A stretch of 64,000 bases of DNA. It comes from Akanthomyces muscarius. Lineage: Eukaryota > Ascomycota > Sordariomycetes > Hypocreales > Cordycipitaceae. The stretch is taken from contig NC_079242.1 of the NCBI RefSeq assembly GCF_028009165.1, positions 1,488,001 through 1,552,000 of the forward strand, given 5' to 3'. A model generated the notes under the pieces. It made no database searches, was not told the DNA's origin, and saw only the letters and a program-made list of their open reading frames with translations. Positions 1 through 12,784 of the stretch are shown here, piece by piece. Every line of letters starts with the position of its first letter. Within the stretch, counting starts at the first letter, position 1. A program made the translations under genes and the position numbers.

Positions 1-3000
1 GTGCTTCATCCTAGTGGTTGGTTGCAAGCGTCTTTTTTTTTCCTCTCTCTTAGCACGCAAACTTGCGACACAATCTTGCGCAACTTTTTTTCTTCATAGT
101 TATATTTTTACTTGTGTAGGCACTGCCCGCCGGTTGACAATTAAGCCAGGCTGATCAACGCAGAACCGTCCCCGCCCCCGCACAACCGCTGCGCCGATGC
201 ATAAACTACGGGGCTTATTCAGCCCACGCGCGGCGACCTGCTGAGCAAAGAAAATGGCTGCACTAATAATGAAGCGATCTCTTTCTGCGGCCACGCATGC
301 AAGGACGTAGAAAAACGTGTCGTAGACGATGCCTCCTGTAGTTACAAGCCTCTAAAGAAGTGATTATTGTCTTTCTGAGTATCGTCTTTCCATTGCTTTC
401 GTCCTACACACATACTCTTCCGCTGCTGCCGCTGCGTCGTCCAATTTAGCAAAGTGAGGGGTAAAACCCGGGCGAGGCGCGCCCAAATAGCAGGGGTATC
501 CAAGAGAGAGGGGAAAAAGAGGAAAGCCCATACAAAAAAGAAGACCACAAATGAACACACGCCCCAGACTATACAAAATTGGGGAAACTATCCAATTCAG
601 CTCCGTGCTCTTTGTTTCTTTTTTGGAAGCGGGGAAGGACAGCAAAAGATGGATAAATTTCACAGGCGAGGCTGCGCGGGGCTTGGCTGGGATGACCTTG
701 TCCATGACGACTACTCCGAGCTCTCCGGCCCATGTATTGTATGACAGGCGAGGTGGCATCTGAGCTGCCAATTGGAAGTCGTTGGCAGAGCGGCAGAGCT
801 GTAAGCTGACTGTTTGCCTCGACAAGGAGAGAAGAGAGAGAGAGATGTGGAAAATCTTGCCCAAGCCCAGCGGCTGATGGAGGGACGGCAACGGACGGGC
901 ACAAACGCTCCCACCCGCTTCCCAGCAACCAGTCCAGCTGTCCAGTCCCCCTACGCCAAGCCCCAGGTGGCGGGCGTGCCATCGCGCCAGACTGGCTGGC
1001 CCTAACTTCAGGGCTATTGCATTTCAGAATGGCTTTGCATACCCGTAGGTACCATGGCCCCAGGCTGCAACCATGTATCTGTAAGAACGTGCCTGCTTTC
1101 GTGCATTTATCGCGCAAGCCACACGAACCTACAGGTTCCGGCTGGCGCCCCCTCCGAGCTCCTTTGCAGGGCCTTTTGTCTCTGAGAGTGGACAATTCGG
1201 CCGCCCCAAATTTGAGCTGTTCCCGCCCCCTGTGCACATTTTGACATGTTTGCGCGTTCGAATGCAGAGCACACATCCGGGGCAAGGTACCGCGTGCCAT
1301 GTTTCTCTGCAAAGGCACACACCTTCACCTTCCCGTTGCGCCCTAGCTGCCTGAATGTCTTCGATCCCACCTCGCGATTTAATCAACTACCTTCTCGGCC
1401 GTATTGCGCGGGGTGGATAGCGTTCCTACGGGGCTTTTTCAAGACTTGCGTTGAACCACCACCAGACTAAGAAGGTCGGCCGAGGGGAGGGGCGCGCTTT
1501 GGATGATACATGGGAGAACTGATAGCATATCTTGTGTGACAAAGCGGAAAGACGATAAAGGCCCCCGTGGAGAACTGAATAATCAAGAGGAGAGAAAGCA
1601 AGTCACGATGCCAAACGTATGTAATTGCTCCTCTTCGTGATGGATTTGACAGGCGCCTGTATCCTCGCACACCCCTCCCCGGTCATATTGGTATCCGGCG
1701 CTACCAGTACTAATGGCACCAGTACCACCCAGCATCCCATCCAGCTCAAGCCACGAGGCCTGCTGCTGTCCTTTTTTTCTTGGTCCGTCCAGCGACCACA
1801 TGACTTTTTGCCAGACATCTTTATAAAAAAAAATATAAAAAAAGGGATCCAAGTAAAACTGTTCGGGCTTGATCGCTTAAACGCGGCCCTAGCACCAATT
1901 CGGCAAAATTGTCTTGCCTTTTTTCCATCGACGTTTCTGGCATTACAATAAGCGATATAAGCGACTTGAAAACCATAGCTAGGGCTAGGATTAGCTTTGA
2001 TCAACAAATGTTGTCTCCCAACATGTCAACAGGGTGTTTCCATTTCTGCCATTGTTGACCGTTGTAAGCAGGAGACTTTGCGACGATCCTTTTGGGAAAT
2101 CTTGTCGATCAGCCAGTCTAGAACATATGTAGGTCGCCCAGAGCCCAAAATGTGTTTTTTTTTTTTAGTGATGAGGAAGCAGCCAAGGCTAGAGCAGTCA
2201 TCCGCACCCGAACGAAGGGGGGCGTCTGGCTAGATGGTGACAGTCTGGTCAATCATGACCACTTCCAGCCACGCGCATCCTGTAGCGCGCCGTGGGATTT
2301 GATGTACAAAGTGCTTTCCTCAACTTGTCCACCAGCTGTCCTGATCATCCAAAAGATGAACAAAAGATGAACAAAATCGCAGCCCTGGCGGTGCGCGCCA
2401 AGGGGGAGGAATCAAATCAATCTTGCAAATCATATCAGACTTGCCTCTTTGGACGGGCTGATCGCTTTTCGATTCCAGCAAGCGCTGCTTCTGTCAAGAT
2501 CACAGTAGATTCTTTAATTTCGATGCTAATTTGGCGGGTTTCGTTACATGCCCGCCAAAGCATCTACGCGCGAGCTTGAACAAAAAAAAACCGCAGAATT
2601 TTTCCTGTCTCTCGTTCCACAATGTGGATTTCTTTTTCGTTTCTTTCCTGTACATTTTGCCCTTCCTTGTGCAGCCCGGTTCCGATGGAGCCAGCGCAAA
2701 TACTGATGCGCAAGGTCACGAATCTCGATGACAGCGTCGATCGCAACAGGGGCTCCACGACAAGGCCAGGGGGCGTGTGAAGGGGAGAAGGGAAGAAAAA
2801 AAAGTAGCAAACTTTACACATGCCACGACGCGGCATTGACCTAGCCCTGAGGGCACACACACCCTGGGACGAATACCCTCGGCACGACGTGCACAGTCTT
2901 GAAAATGGCCCATGGGTTGATAGGGTTCTCTCTCTACCACGTCTCATCGTAGCGAGAAAAAAAAAGGGCTAATACTATGTAAGCCCAGGGTCTTTTTTGC

Positions 3001-4954
3001 CAGCGCCAAGAGCCACCGTCCAATCCTGAAAAGAAACTGAAGAAAAATTAAATGGAAAAGATAATCAGGGAAATGAAACGATCAGCTGAATTGGCCAATT
3101 GAGACGCCTGCCGGGCCACACACTCGTTCCAATGGTGGCATGGCTCGGGCCAAACCCTTTTTCCCCTTTCTCCCTGTTTTGGGTCATTGTGCGCGGCGCC
3201 ACAGCCGTCGGTCTAGATGCATTCAGGACGATGTCGACCACTCACTTTGCAACCCCCCTCGTACTTGAGGCTTTATTAATATTATACACGACCTTCTGTA
3301 AGCAAAATAATGCCCTCCATCTAGAAGCAATCCGGAAGCGGGAAATGTACCCCTTGGTTTTGACCCCATGATTACCGGTAATGCCAGAATGCGGCAGCGC
3401 AGGGCTAACACACCCTACCCTTCCTCTTCAACACCAATGCACGCATAAACCCTCTCCTCTCCGTAACCCTGACATCTTGTTTTCTTTTCTTGGCGAGCTG
3501 ATTAGGGCTTTTACCCAGCCAGTTTGCTTTTTTTCTCGCTTCTGCCTTTTTCAGCCCCCATGAACTATTGCACGTTTCTTTTTGTCGCTTTCTTCGCAGC
3601 CGCGGATTCTACATGCGCGCAATTCAGCATCACACGCCCCTGGCCCCCCCATGCCCAGTCGGGGTGGCCCCCCCGGTCGAGCCCGGATCTCGCCTCAAAG
3701 GAGGAGGCTTTCGTCTGACGTGCGGAACAAAAAGCTGTTTGTGCTGCCCTACTCAGTAATAGAACCTGGACCTGTCTCAGATGTTTTTCGTAATCCTTTG
3801 TCAATGTGCCCTTGATATCGCCGGACGCACCGGCACCTTGCCAGACATCTGCTGTACGACATCCATCACGATGAGACTCGACAGGCCCATGTATCAAACA
3901 CGCGGCAAAGGGCACATTTCTAATTTCAAATGATACTAGTGGACTGATTGGTGCCCAAGGCCTCCGCTAGTAAAAGAGGCATCTCTGTTGCCCTGGCGCT
4001 TCTCGAAGCATTTTGCTCACTCTAACTGATGCCCAGCTTATTGAAATGTGCTGACGAATGTGCGCATCAAGGAAGCGCAAGTGAGTTATAACTCTTGGAT
4101 TTTGAAACGCATAGACGCCGTCTGAAGCAAATGCCTCTTAAAGAGGATGCCTGTGGCCATTGAATTGCACCCTCAGGGCCTGACTTTCCGGGCCCTCCCG
4201 TTTCTTGCTAGCCGATCGTGTCTAAATCTGGCGATAGCCGTTTCAGAAACCACTTACACATTCCGCTCCCTCTGCACCAACGTCATGACCTTGTTCGTAA
4301 AAAAAAAACACCCCTGTGCCTACAGAGCTTTTTTAGGATTGCGCTTCTTCCTTCATTTGACCGTCTTTGGTCTTTGTCCCAGCGTTCTGTTTGTCTTTTC
4401 CTCACTCACGACCAAGACCCTGATCCGCATCCGATTTGCACATTGACCACGCTGCGAAACTTTCACCGGAACGCCCCCAGTTTTCAACTCTCTCTCTGTA
4501 GACAAGAGGCCCAGAAAACATACAAAGCAGAAACGTGTCCCTCTTTGAAAGACTATCAAAAAGCCGCGCAAGCCCAAAATAGCTGCCTGCTGCCCGAGCG
4601 GCCCGTCAAAGTGGACGTTGTTTGCTTCACCAAGACTGTCGACAATGTTCTTTGCCCGAGTCTGCCCCTAACGAATACATCGGCCGTTTTACCTCCCCCA
4701 CCGACAAAGAGTCAATGCGGGACAAAGGCCCCCTTCAGCTGGGACTTTTTTTTTCGGTCACGCTACGCGGCATAAACAAGCAGGAAACTTTTTTAACCAG
4801 AACAATAGCCCATTTTCGACACCTCGGGTTAGTTGTACTATAAAACAGTCCCGGTTTCGGGCAGACGCCACGGAACTGAAGGAGCCAGAAAACAGAAGCA
4901 ACAAGATTATCAACACTTCAAAAATTATCTTCTTGCTGCAGGCACAATTACGAC
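1..4954. other. gene-poor intergenic region
   Basis: Both strands contain only short frames with low-complexity or Arg/Ser/Pro-rich translations. I see no recognisable domain, no chain of splice-compatible exons and no repeat family. Short homopolymer runs are scattered through it (for example T runs near 2155-2166 and A runs near 2581-2590). It probably holds the long 5' regulatory region of the gene starting at 4955, and could hide a non-coding RNA that sequence inspection cannot show. Confidence 0.5.
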
Positions 4955-5574
4955 ATGACCTCGGATACCATGATCAAAGTAGGCCGTGGCGGGGCCGGCA
5001 ACTACCACTCTGCCCCAGTCAATGTTTGTCCCCCCGACTAGACGCGGAATACGCGCCGCGTACGAGCATGGATGGCCGAAACCAACATGCCATTGTGTAA
5101 TTTTATGGACCTGGCTAACAGAACCTTTCGTTGCAGAAGGACCCGGCCTCTCTCGCGCCCAGCAAGAGCCAGATCGCCCGCGCCACGCAGCCTGCGTCGG
5201 CTCCGACCCTGACCGGCCGCGGCGGCGCAGGCAACGTCGTCTCGGAGCCCGACGCCGCCGCGCACGCAGAGGGCAAGCTGCAGGACCTGGAGGCCGGCGG
5301 CAGCGGCGCGCAGGTGACGGCCACGGACGCCGCCGCCTCGGTGGCTGCCGCCGTCGCCAGCAGCAGCCCCCATCACGGCATGCTCGCCGGCCGCGGCGGC
5401 GCCGGCAACTGGCGCGACACGGCGACCGAGGCGGCAAAGGCTAAATCGGCGGAAGAGGCGCAGCACAATGCCCGGGCGCAGAAGGAGGCGACGGCGCAGG
5501 TCGATGGCGAGCTGCGCAGGCCGGAGCCGACGCATACCAGGACACGGCACTGCGAGCGCCGCCACAACAGATGA
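4955..5574 (+). CDS. DUF3602-family GRGGAGN-repeat protein
   Basis: I call two exons, 4955-5023 and 5137-5574, joined in phase 0. The intron has a GTTTGT donor, a CTAAC branch site near 5115 and a TTGCAG acceptor. The protein is 168 aa, hydrophilic, and rich in Ala, Gly and Glu. It carries three copies of the GRGGAGN motif, followed by Y, V and W: near the N-terminus, in the middle, and about 45 residues before the end. This repeated glycine-rich signature defines the fungal DUF3602 family, whose members are small, probably disordered proteins without an assigned activity. No signal peptide or membrane segment is visible. The ATG at 4955 is chosen because it puts the first motif in exon 1 and the splice keeps the frame. 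The family call is firm; the function is unknown. Confidence 0.85.
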
Positions 5575-6265
5575 TCAGTCATCGACCAAGATATAAAGAG
5601 ACTCATACAACTGAGAGTAAATGTGAGACTTGGCCGCGAATACTACGGTCTTGTGGTTTTATCGGTGCCAAGTCAGCATATATCATCGAGGTAGGCAATG
5701 CAAGTGCAGTCCCAGCCTCGCGAAGCCATGTCGGTGTGCATTTGGAAAGTCGTCGGTGCATCTCACGAGGCTGGATAGTCTTATAGACTATCCTCAAAGG
5801 GTATGCGGAGAGCCGAGCGCTGCTTTGTTCTTGTTGCCATTGCGAACTTGATGCCCAGGAAGCCACCGACAGCGGTCGAGCTTGATCTGGGAGAATGCCC
5901 AGCAACAGGCCGGCCACAATCACAGACTTTTTACAACAATACCCCCTTAGAGACCTTGTCAGGAGTTACAACATAATTTAGACCATCTTCCACATTTAAC
6001 ATGATTTTTTCACTTTTTTCTTCTTCGGTTTGCGCGTCCTCTGCGGATCACAGGTCGTGGTGTATCAAAAGGCCGCCCATCGGAGGCGGTTTCTCCGGAC
6101 GGCCGAGACGCCGACATCCCCCGACCAGGGGACACCCCAAAGAAAAAAGGCGCCCCAGTCAATTCGCCCGCGCGCGCCGTAACCAAGACTTTGAGCTGTC
6201 GACAACTCTACTCACACCAGTTTCCTGCTCATCCCGCACCCCGACCGTAACAAAACAAAACAAAA
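5575..6265. other. intergenic, upstream of pam18
   Basis: No coding frame is supported here. It holds the 3' flank of the DUF3602 gene and the promoter and leader of the Pam18 gene. The last 30 bases before the Pam18 ATG are A/C-rich (repeated ACAAAACAAAA), as is common in fungal leaders. Confidence 0.5.
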
Positions 6266-6847
6266 ATGGCCTCTGTCTTTGCCATCGGTGCTGGCGCTGC
6301 CGTCGCCGCTTTCCTCGTACGTTCTTCCGAATGACGCTCTGCTGCGCCTGGCGCAAAACTGCTGGCTCGCTGCGTCCAAGCTCTCGTAGAGTTTTTGCGA
6401 CCACGACATCCGGCATCCCCCCTATCAAACTCTTAGCAGGCAGAATACAAACAAAGGGAAAATACACTGACATGCTTACAAACTTCAGGGCCGCGCTGGT
6501 CTCGTCGCTTGGCGTCGCTCTCGCGGCGGTGTCGGAGCCATGGGCAAAGCCTTCTACAAGGGTGGCTTTGAGCAAAAGATGACCAAGAAGGAGGCTACCC
6601 TCATCCTGTCTCTCAAGTAAGCGCCCTTTCCCGCTTTTCCCTGCTTGACCTCCAAAGGCATGGCCAGTACCCGCGAAAGGATGCCGCGGCGCTAACAGTT
6701 CCCGGCAGCGAGCGCTCCATCACCAAGGACAAGGTCCGCAAGGCTCACCGAACCGCCATGCTGCTCAACCACCCCGACCGAGGCGGCAGCCCGTACCTGG
6801 CCACCAAGGTCAACGAGGCCAAGGAGCTTCTCGATAAACAAGTATAG
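6266..6847 (+). CDS. pam18: Pam18/Tim14, J-protein of the mitochondrial import motor
   Basis: Three exons, 6266-6316, 6489-6616 and 6709-6847, give a 105-aa protein; the junction phases agree (0, then 2). Residues about 2-17 form a hydrophobic inner-membrane anchor. A basic Arg/Gly linker follows, then a short J domain in the C-terminal half, including the HPD tripeptide in the context LLNHPDRGGSPYLATKVNEA. That context is diagnostic for Pam18/Tim14. The protein stimulates the ATPase of mitochondrial Hsp70 at the TIM23 channel and partners with Pam16. The length is that of a compact Pam18 without a long N-terminal extension. It is convergent with the downstream gene, 417 bp away. The codon split across the last junction recreates the Asn of the conserved NE motif, which supports the splice call. 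Confidence 0.95.
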
Positions 6848-7264
6848 AGCGCTTCGGTCAAAACGTGACTGCATACAACCAAGATCGAATGGTCACCCGC
6901 CGTCAAGGCGCTCAGCACATGGCGCTACTTAAAAGACGAGCACTTTTGCGACTCGAAATACGGTCGCAACGACCGATGCCGCCCCTTTGTATTATATCTC
7001 CCTCATAGCGTTGGCGTCCCCTTTGGAATGATTTAAAGGACGAAAGAAAAGAAAGACTCCGTCCCGTCACTCGAGCATGGAAGTCGAAATGGTACGAAAA
7101 AGTCACATCTCTGCTATGGGATAGACGACTAAAGCGATTGCAACAATCTTGTATAAAATCTGCATCAGAGCTACAAACATAATAAAAGCAACTGGTCGCA
7201 AAAAGACCAGGACACTTCTCACCTCAAACTAATCCATTCCATGCTCGTGCGCAGCACTTTTGGT
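6848..7264. other. convergent 3' intergenic region
   Basis: This is the shared 3' flank between Pam18 (plus strand) and the Gfd2-like gene (minus strand). It is AT-rich with several AATAAA-like hexamers near 7180. No coding frame is seen. Confidence 0.5.
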
Positions 7265-8934
7265 CTACGGAGGGGAGGCCGGTTCCGTCGAGGCAAAGGC
7301 GACTCCAATCGCCGCGCGCAGGGTGTGCACGGCATCGTTGCCGGCATTGTGCAGGTAGCTGTACTCGAAGCGAAGCTCGTCGAGCACGGTGCTCAGCGAG
7401 CGCGAATTGTCCGTCTGCATCCACACCTGGTAGAGCGACTGTGAATCCACCGTGCCGACGCACCGCGTCTCGTGCTTCAGGTCGAAGCCGATGGAGTCCA
7501 TGTAGCCGACGTCTTGGTTAATGTCATGGCCAACGAGAACGATGCGTCGCTTCGCTTCGAGGTACGGTCGCAGGATGGCCCTGACGGCTTCGCAGGTCTC
7601 GCTCCCAGAAGGAAACGTGCTTTCACTGTAGACTGTGTCAGCAAATGAACAAGGCTTCGGCATGTCAGACGGCAACGTACCCAAACTGGAAATTATCTGG
7701 GCAACCTTGAACATAACGGTAGTTCTTCAAGCCCTGATATTCCTTGATACGCAGATGATGTGCCTTAATTAGTGGCCACCAATCCGTGCCGCGGTTGCCG
7801 GGGGATTGCTCTTCGATACACTGCATGTCGAGAATCGCCATGCCAATCTCCGACACCGGGCCCGGCGACACCTCAATAGCCTCCACATCCACGCAAAAGA
7901 ACACAACGTCAGACTCCTTCTCAACCGCGCCGTCTTTCAGCTGGATATAGCCGAGCATGACCTGCATCTCCTTCTTGCGGTATTCCTGCCGCTTCTCGAA
8001 GCGCTGCCCGGCCGTCAGCTTGCTGCGCTCGTTTGGATCGCGGCGCAGCAACGCCATGTTGGAGCTGAGAAGCGCCCCTGCGCTCGTCTCGAGCTCGGCG
8101 AGGGCATCCTTGTTCGCTTCGACATCCCGGGGCCATGTGTGCGGGTCCTCAATGTCGAAGCCGCTGCGCGTTGCCGCCGCGGTGAGTGCATCCGCCGGCG
8201 AGCTGCGCGTGTGGTGGAGAAGGTAGCGCGGGCGAAACGGCCCGCAGCCCGGGAAACGAAGGTAAAATACTTTTCCGGGGGGTCCTCTGGGGACCTTGAG
8301 CTCGATGCCGAGGCGGTTATTGATCAAGTTGAGGAAGTTTTGGACTTGCTTGGTCGGGACGAGCAGGTGTGCTTTCTTAGGGTCACGAGTGTCACGAATG
8401 TAGAAGCTGAGACGGAGTCAGTTGGAGACATCAGTATCAAAATATCAGACAGCGATAAACATACAAGTTCCAGTCTCGGAGGTTCAGAACGTCGTCGAAG
8501 AAAATCTTGACCTAGCCAATCTAGTTAGCAGACAGAACTTCGTCGAAGACCAAGGAAGATGTTACCCTTGGACGATTCGCCTTGCCGGTGAAGCACTCTG
8601 CGTATGTCTTGACCACCTTCCAAGGACAGAATGGCCTATCTTCGTGGCTCAGATCCTGTGTCTTGAGGTGCGCAAACGGCGCCGCATCACGATAGTTGCC
8701 CATCTCGTCGAGCTCTTCCGAATCGGACAATGTTGGAGCATTTTGCGGCGTCGCACGATCGCCCGTAGCTTCCGTAGAAGACGGTTTCCCCTCTCTGCTC
8801 TGTGTCACTCCAGATCGCTCGTCGTTGGGCAAGCATGCAGGCTCATCTTCCGGCTGTTCGACCAAAATTACCGTCTGTCCAAGGATAGACTCCAGCTCCT
8901 TTAGGCGTGCTTCGATATCCAAAGTGCCCGACAT
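7265..8934 (-). CDS. Gfd2/YDR514C-like protein with DEDDh exonuclease fold
   Basis: Four exons on the minus strand, 8566-8934, 8465-8511, 7681-8406 and 7265-7625, give a 500-aa protein with all phases consistent. The C-terminal half has an RNase H-like, DEDD-type fold. D312 and E314 lie in VDVEAIEV, H414, D415 and D419 in VGHDINQDVG, and H473 with D478 in HNAGNDA. These match the DEDDh arrangement of the Gfd2/YDR514C-like family; yeast Gfd2 is linked genetically to the mRNA export helicase Dbp5. The acidic catalytic residues are all present, so 3'-5' exonuclease activity is plausible but inferred. The N-terminal ~120 residues are hydrophilic and probably disordered. An in-frame ATG at 9048 would extend the N-terminus, but it lies within 80 bp of the Ku80 stop, so the ATG at 8934 is preferred. 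It lies in tandem 191 bp downstream of Ku80. Confidence 0.85.
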
Positions 8935-9125
8935 TTTCACGGAATCACGAAGGACTGTGTTTCTCTGCCTCATGAGCTCGGCGGATTTCAGGTTTAAATC
9001 TAAGCTGTGTTGTGATTGTGCAACTGTGACGTTTCGGCAGCCAGTCATTGCAAACGCCGGTCAAAATTGGGCAGCAAGGGCCGTTTGCATATAGGCCATC
9101 ACTGGCACACGTTTCAATTACAGGG

Positions 9126-11522
9126 CTATCTAGATTTGTAAAACTAAACCAGCGGTTAGCGGTTGTATGGGCGCACGTTCCGCAAATTACTTGTCTTACC
9201 TCGTCTGCTTCGTCTGCTGTAACCTTGGACACATCCGACTGGCTCTGCTCAATCAAGCCCAGTCGCGACCAGCGCAGCTTGAACCAAAAGTCTCGCCGGT
9301 CGCCACCCAGGCTGCCTGAAAGAAGACTTTTCTTGAGGTCTCGTACAAACGTGTTGTACATTTCAGGTTCTTCCATGTTTATTAGCTCCTCACGCATGAC
9401 GCCGATGCACTCCACAGCCTGGGCGTATTTGCTATCGCCGAAGCTGTCGGTAACCAATGACTCGATAACATCGGCCATTTGCTTTGCAGCGTCTTGAATG
9501 TCTGACATTTCTTCCGAGGTGGCCATAGCCCGCTTGAAGTCAGGCACAGCGTTTTCGGGTGTGATTTGGCCCTTGCTGTCTTCGCCGAGTAGAGCATCCA
9601 CATCGAGGCCCGAAATGGGCTTGACGGCTTCTCTGTTACGTCTTCCTTTGGCTTTCGGAGGCACTGACAAACGGTCAGCGTTGCCAACAGATTATCGATA
9701 AGTATGCTTACCTTTCTTGACATCGGCCTCCTTAATAAGATCCTCTATGCGATCTTGTACTCGATCAATCAGATCTTGTGGTGGGTTGGCATAACGAAGC
9801 AGGACCGAAGGTATGTCCTCGATCGGCTTGTCGGAATGTACTGCCCTCTGTTTGACAGCATTATTTATGCGGTGGATGATGGGGTTGTAGGTCTCATCAA
9901 CAGGCGCAAATTCGGCCGGTTCACTAGGGGACTCAGCATAAGTCGCAATTAATAGTTACGCTTCACTTACCCTTTATCGTCTATCCCGTAGGAGTCAAGG
10001 TCCATCGAATCGACGAAGTCGCTCATTGCTTCCGTTAGCTCATCAGTCGGTAACAAGCGATGCGTAGTCAGCGTCTGCCCTGTTACAGTGATGACCTGGT
10101 CAAGAGGAGGGAATCTATACGCCCTGACATCTTCAGCGAAAGGCAGGGGAATGTCGTAGAGGCATTCAAGTTCGGGCTCGAGGCCAGGGGCGAGAAGCAC
10201 TAAAGTCGGGTCTTTGCCGTCCTTGGTCACAAGTCGCGCGACTGCATACGACTCGAGCTCGTTTAAGCCCCAGACAAGCGAAGACATGGCCAGCTCAGAT
10301 TTCTCGTCAAATTTCCTGGCGTGAGTAACACAAACCTCGCCCATACTAAGGAAAGGCTCGTATTTATCCCACGGTATGAATCCCACGATTGAGAAACTCT
10401 TAATCGTCTCGAGCTTTGTGATGTTGTGCTCTGACTCGGTGATGTGGACGGCAGTTCTTCCATATTCGAAACCCTTGGCCAGTGATTCGAACTCAACATC
10501 CTTTTTCCCTCCCGGCGCATCTGGGGCATTGACTTTGTATGTTCTTGCCTGCTTGACGGCCGAAAACTCGACTCCATCCATGGCCTCTTCGTCCAGGGTT
10601 TGCGTCGACTGTGTCCCTTCTTGCTCAGACTTGAGCACCACGGTGCTGGCCGCGATTGGTCGGGCGAGATGTGTCTTAAAGTAGCGTTCGACATTGATAG
10701 TCAGGGCAGAGGGGAATTTCTCTGGATCACCAAGAACCAATGTGCCGTCATAGCTTTTATATGGTTTGACCTGCTTCACACGAGGGGTGTCGATTTCGTC
10801 AATGGCTTCCACAATGGATGCAAAGACGCCGTCGGTGCATTGGCTGGCCAACGCCTTGAGCGTCTTCTCGTTCTCCGCCTGATAGAGTTAGTTTCAGGTC
10901 AGCTTACAGGTTGTGGTTGGGGTTCATACCTTCGTCGAGGACTTGTCCTCTTCCTTGAAGCCATATTCGGGATCGTCGAAATCGACGCCACTAACCAATT
11001 AGCATCGGTCAATGCCGGAATTGTAAAAACCTACAGAACAGTCAAGTTGATGTTGGAATCATTGATCTTGTGAGCGATGTCTTCAATGTCATCAGGATCA
11101 ATGCCGCTTTGTGCATCCGTGATCATGACAATTTTGCGGTTCCATTTGAGCTTCTTGGTAAATGTGTCAATCATGTCAACAGCGACGACGATGGCTGAGA
11201 TGGCGTCTCCAGCAAACGTCTTGCTCGGTTTGATGCTCGACTGCAAGGTTTTGAGAGATGTCATGGTCATTGGCCCAAGCTCCTGCAGCACCGAGATGTT
11301 CTCGTACCCGTCCTCGTCCATCAGCTTGTTTATCGTTCCATCAGTCCGTAAACCAACCACGCCGACGCACAGAGTCTTGCGATTGGCTGAGACAATATCG
11401 GTAATTTTGTCCCAAACATAGCGCATGCTCCAGTCAAGGTCGCATTCTTTGCGGCCGCTGTGAGACTTGCCCATCGACGCGCCAAGGTCGAGGATGAAGA
11501 CGGTCGCTTCCTTGTCCGCCAT
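9126..11522 (-). CDS. ku80: Ku80 subunit of the Ku heterodimer (non-homologous end joining)
   Basis: Six exons on the minus strand, 11035-11522, 10930-10990, 9971-10878, 9712-9923, 9200-9663 and 9126-9143, give a 716-aa protein, the usual fungal Ku80 size. Phases agree at every junction. An N-terminal von Willebrand A-like domain (about residues 5-220) begins with FILDLGASM. It is followed by the Ku core beta-barrel (LTINVERYFKTHLARP, VGFIPWDKYEPF) and a C-terminal helical region (KVTADEADE). With Ku70 it binds broken DNA ends and recruits the ligase IV machinery, and it also acts at telomeres. The last exon is only 18 nt and encodes FYKSR plus the stop. A TMEM205-like gene is divergent, 344 bp away. 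Confidence 0.95.
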
Positions 11523-11866
11523 GTTTGCTGTGTGGGTTCAGGACGGCTAAAATAAATGAATTATCGCACTGTCGACCATGCAGACTTCTGACCGCCAGGC
11601 AAGGCGCTTGCTTTTATAGAGGTAATGTGAGCACAGTATCCGTATTGCCTGGCATTAGGCAGAAGGTGTGGGGACAGCAGGGTGCGCGAAGGCACAGCGC
11701 CAACCCGCTGAATTGGGGCCTGGATTTCAAACGCGGAGGCGTCGCGACTGCACGTGATGTATTCGGCATCATTGTCACCTCATTGTCTGAACCCTGCATT
11801 GGCATCAAAGTCGCCCATCAATTGAGATCCTTTCATCAAGTTCTGCGTTCCAACATATTCTTCACC
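11523..11866. promoter_or_regulatory. shared divergent promoter of ku80 and TMEM205-like gene
   Basis: The two ATGs are 344 bp apart in opposite directions, so both core promoters must lie here. No coding frame is supported inside. No particular factor site was recognised with confidence. Confidence 0.6.
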
Positions 11867-12575
11867 ATGGCGGGCTCAATCATTGCGTCTCCGGCGCCGT
11901 ACCACATCATTGCGTAAGAAGACGCCTTCTACCGATACTGCAGCACTAACACTCGTTCGGCAGCTACGGCACTCTTGTTGGCACATCGTTTTTCCACGTA
12001 TGCCATCACTTCCACGGCTGAAACTCGGCGTTGATACTGACATGGCTATTAGACCTTTGTAAACAGCCCCATCATCTTCAAAACGGCCGAGCGGCCCGTC
12101 TTCTCTGCAATTCAATCCAACACGTTCCCCGTCTACTTTGGCCTGCAAGCCGCGCTTCCCGCTATCCTGGCGCTCACTTTCCCTGGAAGCAGCCTTCTCG
12201 CTACGCCCAGCGGTATATCCACGCTTTTCCATGAGTCCAACAGATGGGGATCGCTGGTCCCCATCGCCAGCATGTTCGTCTCGGCCGCGCTGAACCTTCT
12301 CGTACTGCTGCCGGCCTCAAAGAAGGTGATGAAGCTGCGCCAGGGTCAAGGTTTGTACAGCGTCAAGAACACAGTCCCACCATGTTAAGTTTGCTAATCA
12401 TCATGTTATAGCCAAGCGCGACGGCAAGCAGTACTACGAAGAGGGTCCCCATTCGGACGAGATGCGCGCCCTCAGCAAGCGTTTCGGCGTGCTCCACGGC
12501 ATTTCATCTCTGTTGAACGTTGGCGTTCTTGTTGGTGCCGTTGCATATGGTTTCACACTCGGTGCTCGTCTGTAA
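11867..12575 (+). CDS. TMEM205-like (DUF4149) four-helix membrane protein
   Basis: Four exons, 11867-11913, 11964-11997, 12053-12350 and 12412-12575, give a 180-aa protein with consistent phases (2, 0, 1). About four hydrophobic segments are visible: near residues 14-30, 55-80, 96-118 and 155-175. The conserved C-terminal stretch FGVLHGISSLLNV matches the TMEM205-like family of fungal and animal integral membrane proteins. The human relative is linked to cisplatin tolerance, but the molecular role is unresolved. The stop codon overlaps a GTAAGT-like sequence, so a spliced variant extending the C-terminus is conceivable. Family call firm, function unknown. Confidence 0.85.
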
Positions 12576-12784
12576 GTATATGGCTTAAAAATCAACGCAT
12601 TTTGCTACACTATTTCAAAGGTCGTTTTGACGGCTAGTAGCTAGCTAATACAACAATTTTCCAACTCCGACGAAACATTTTTCGATGTCCATTTTTTGCT
12701 ATTCACTCTTTGCTCTCCATCTCGGGGTATCATAATCGCACATGTTCACCAGAACACAAACGGTTCGGACTTTCCGCTCCTCCA

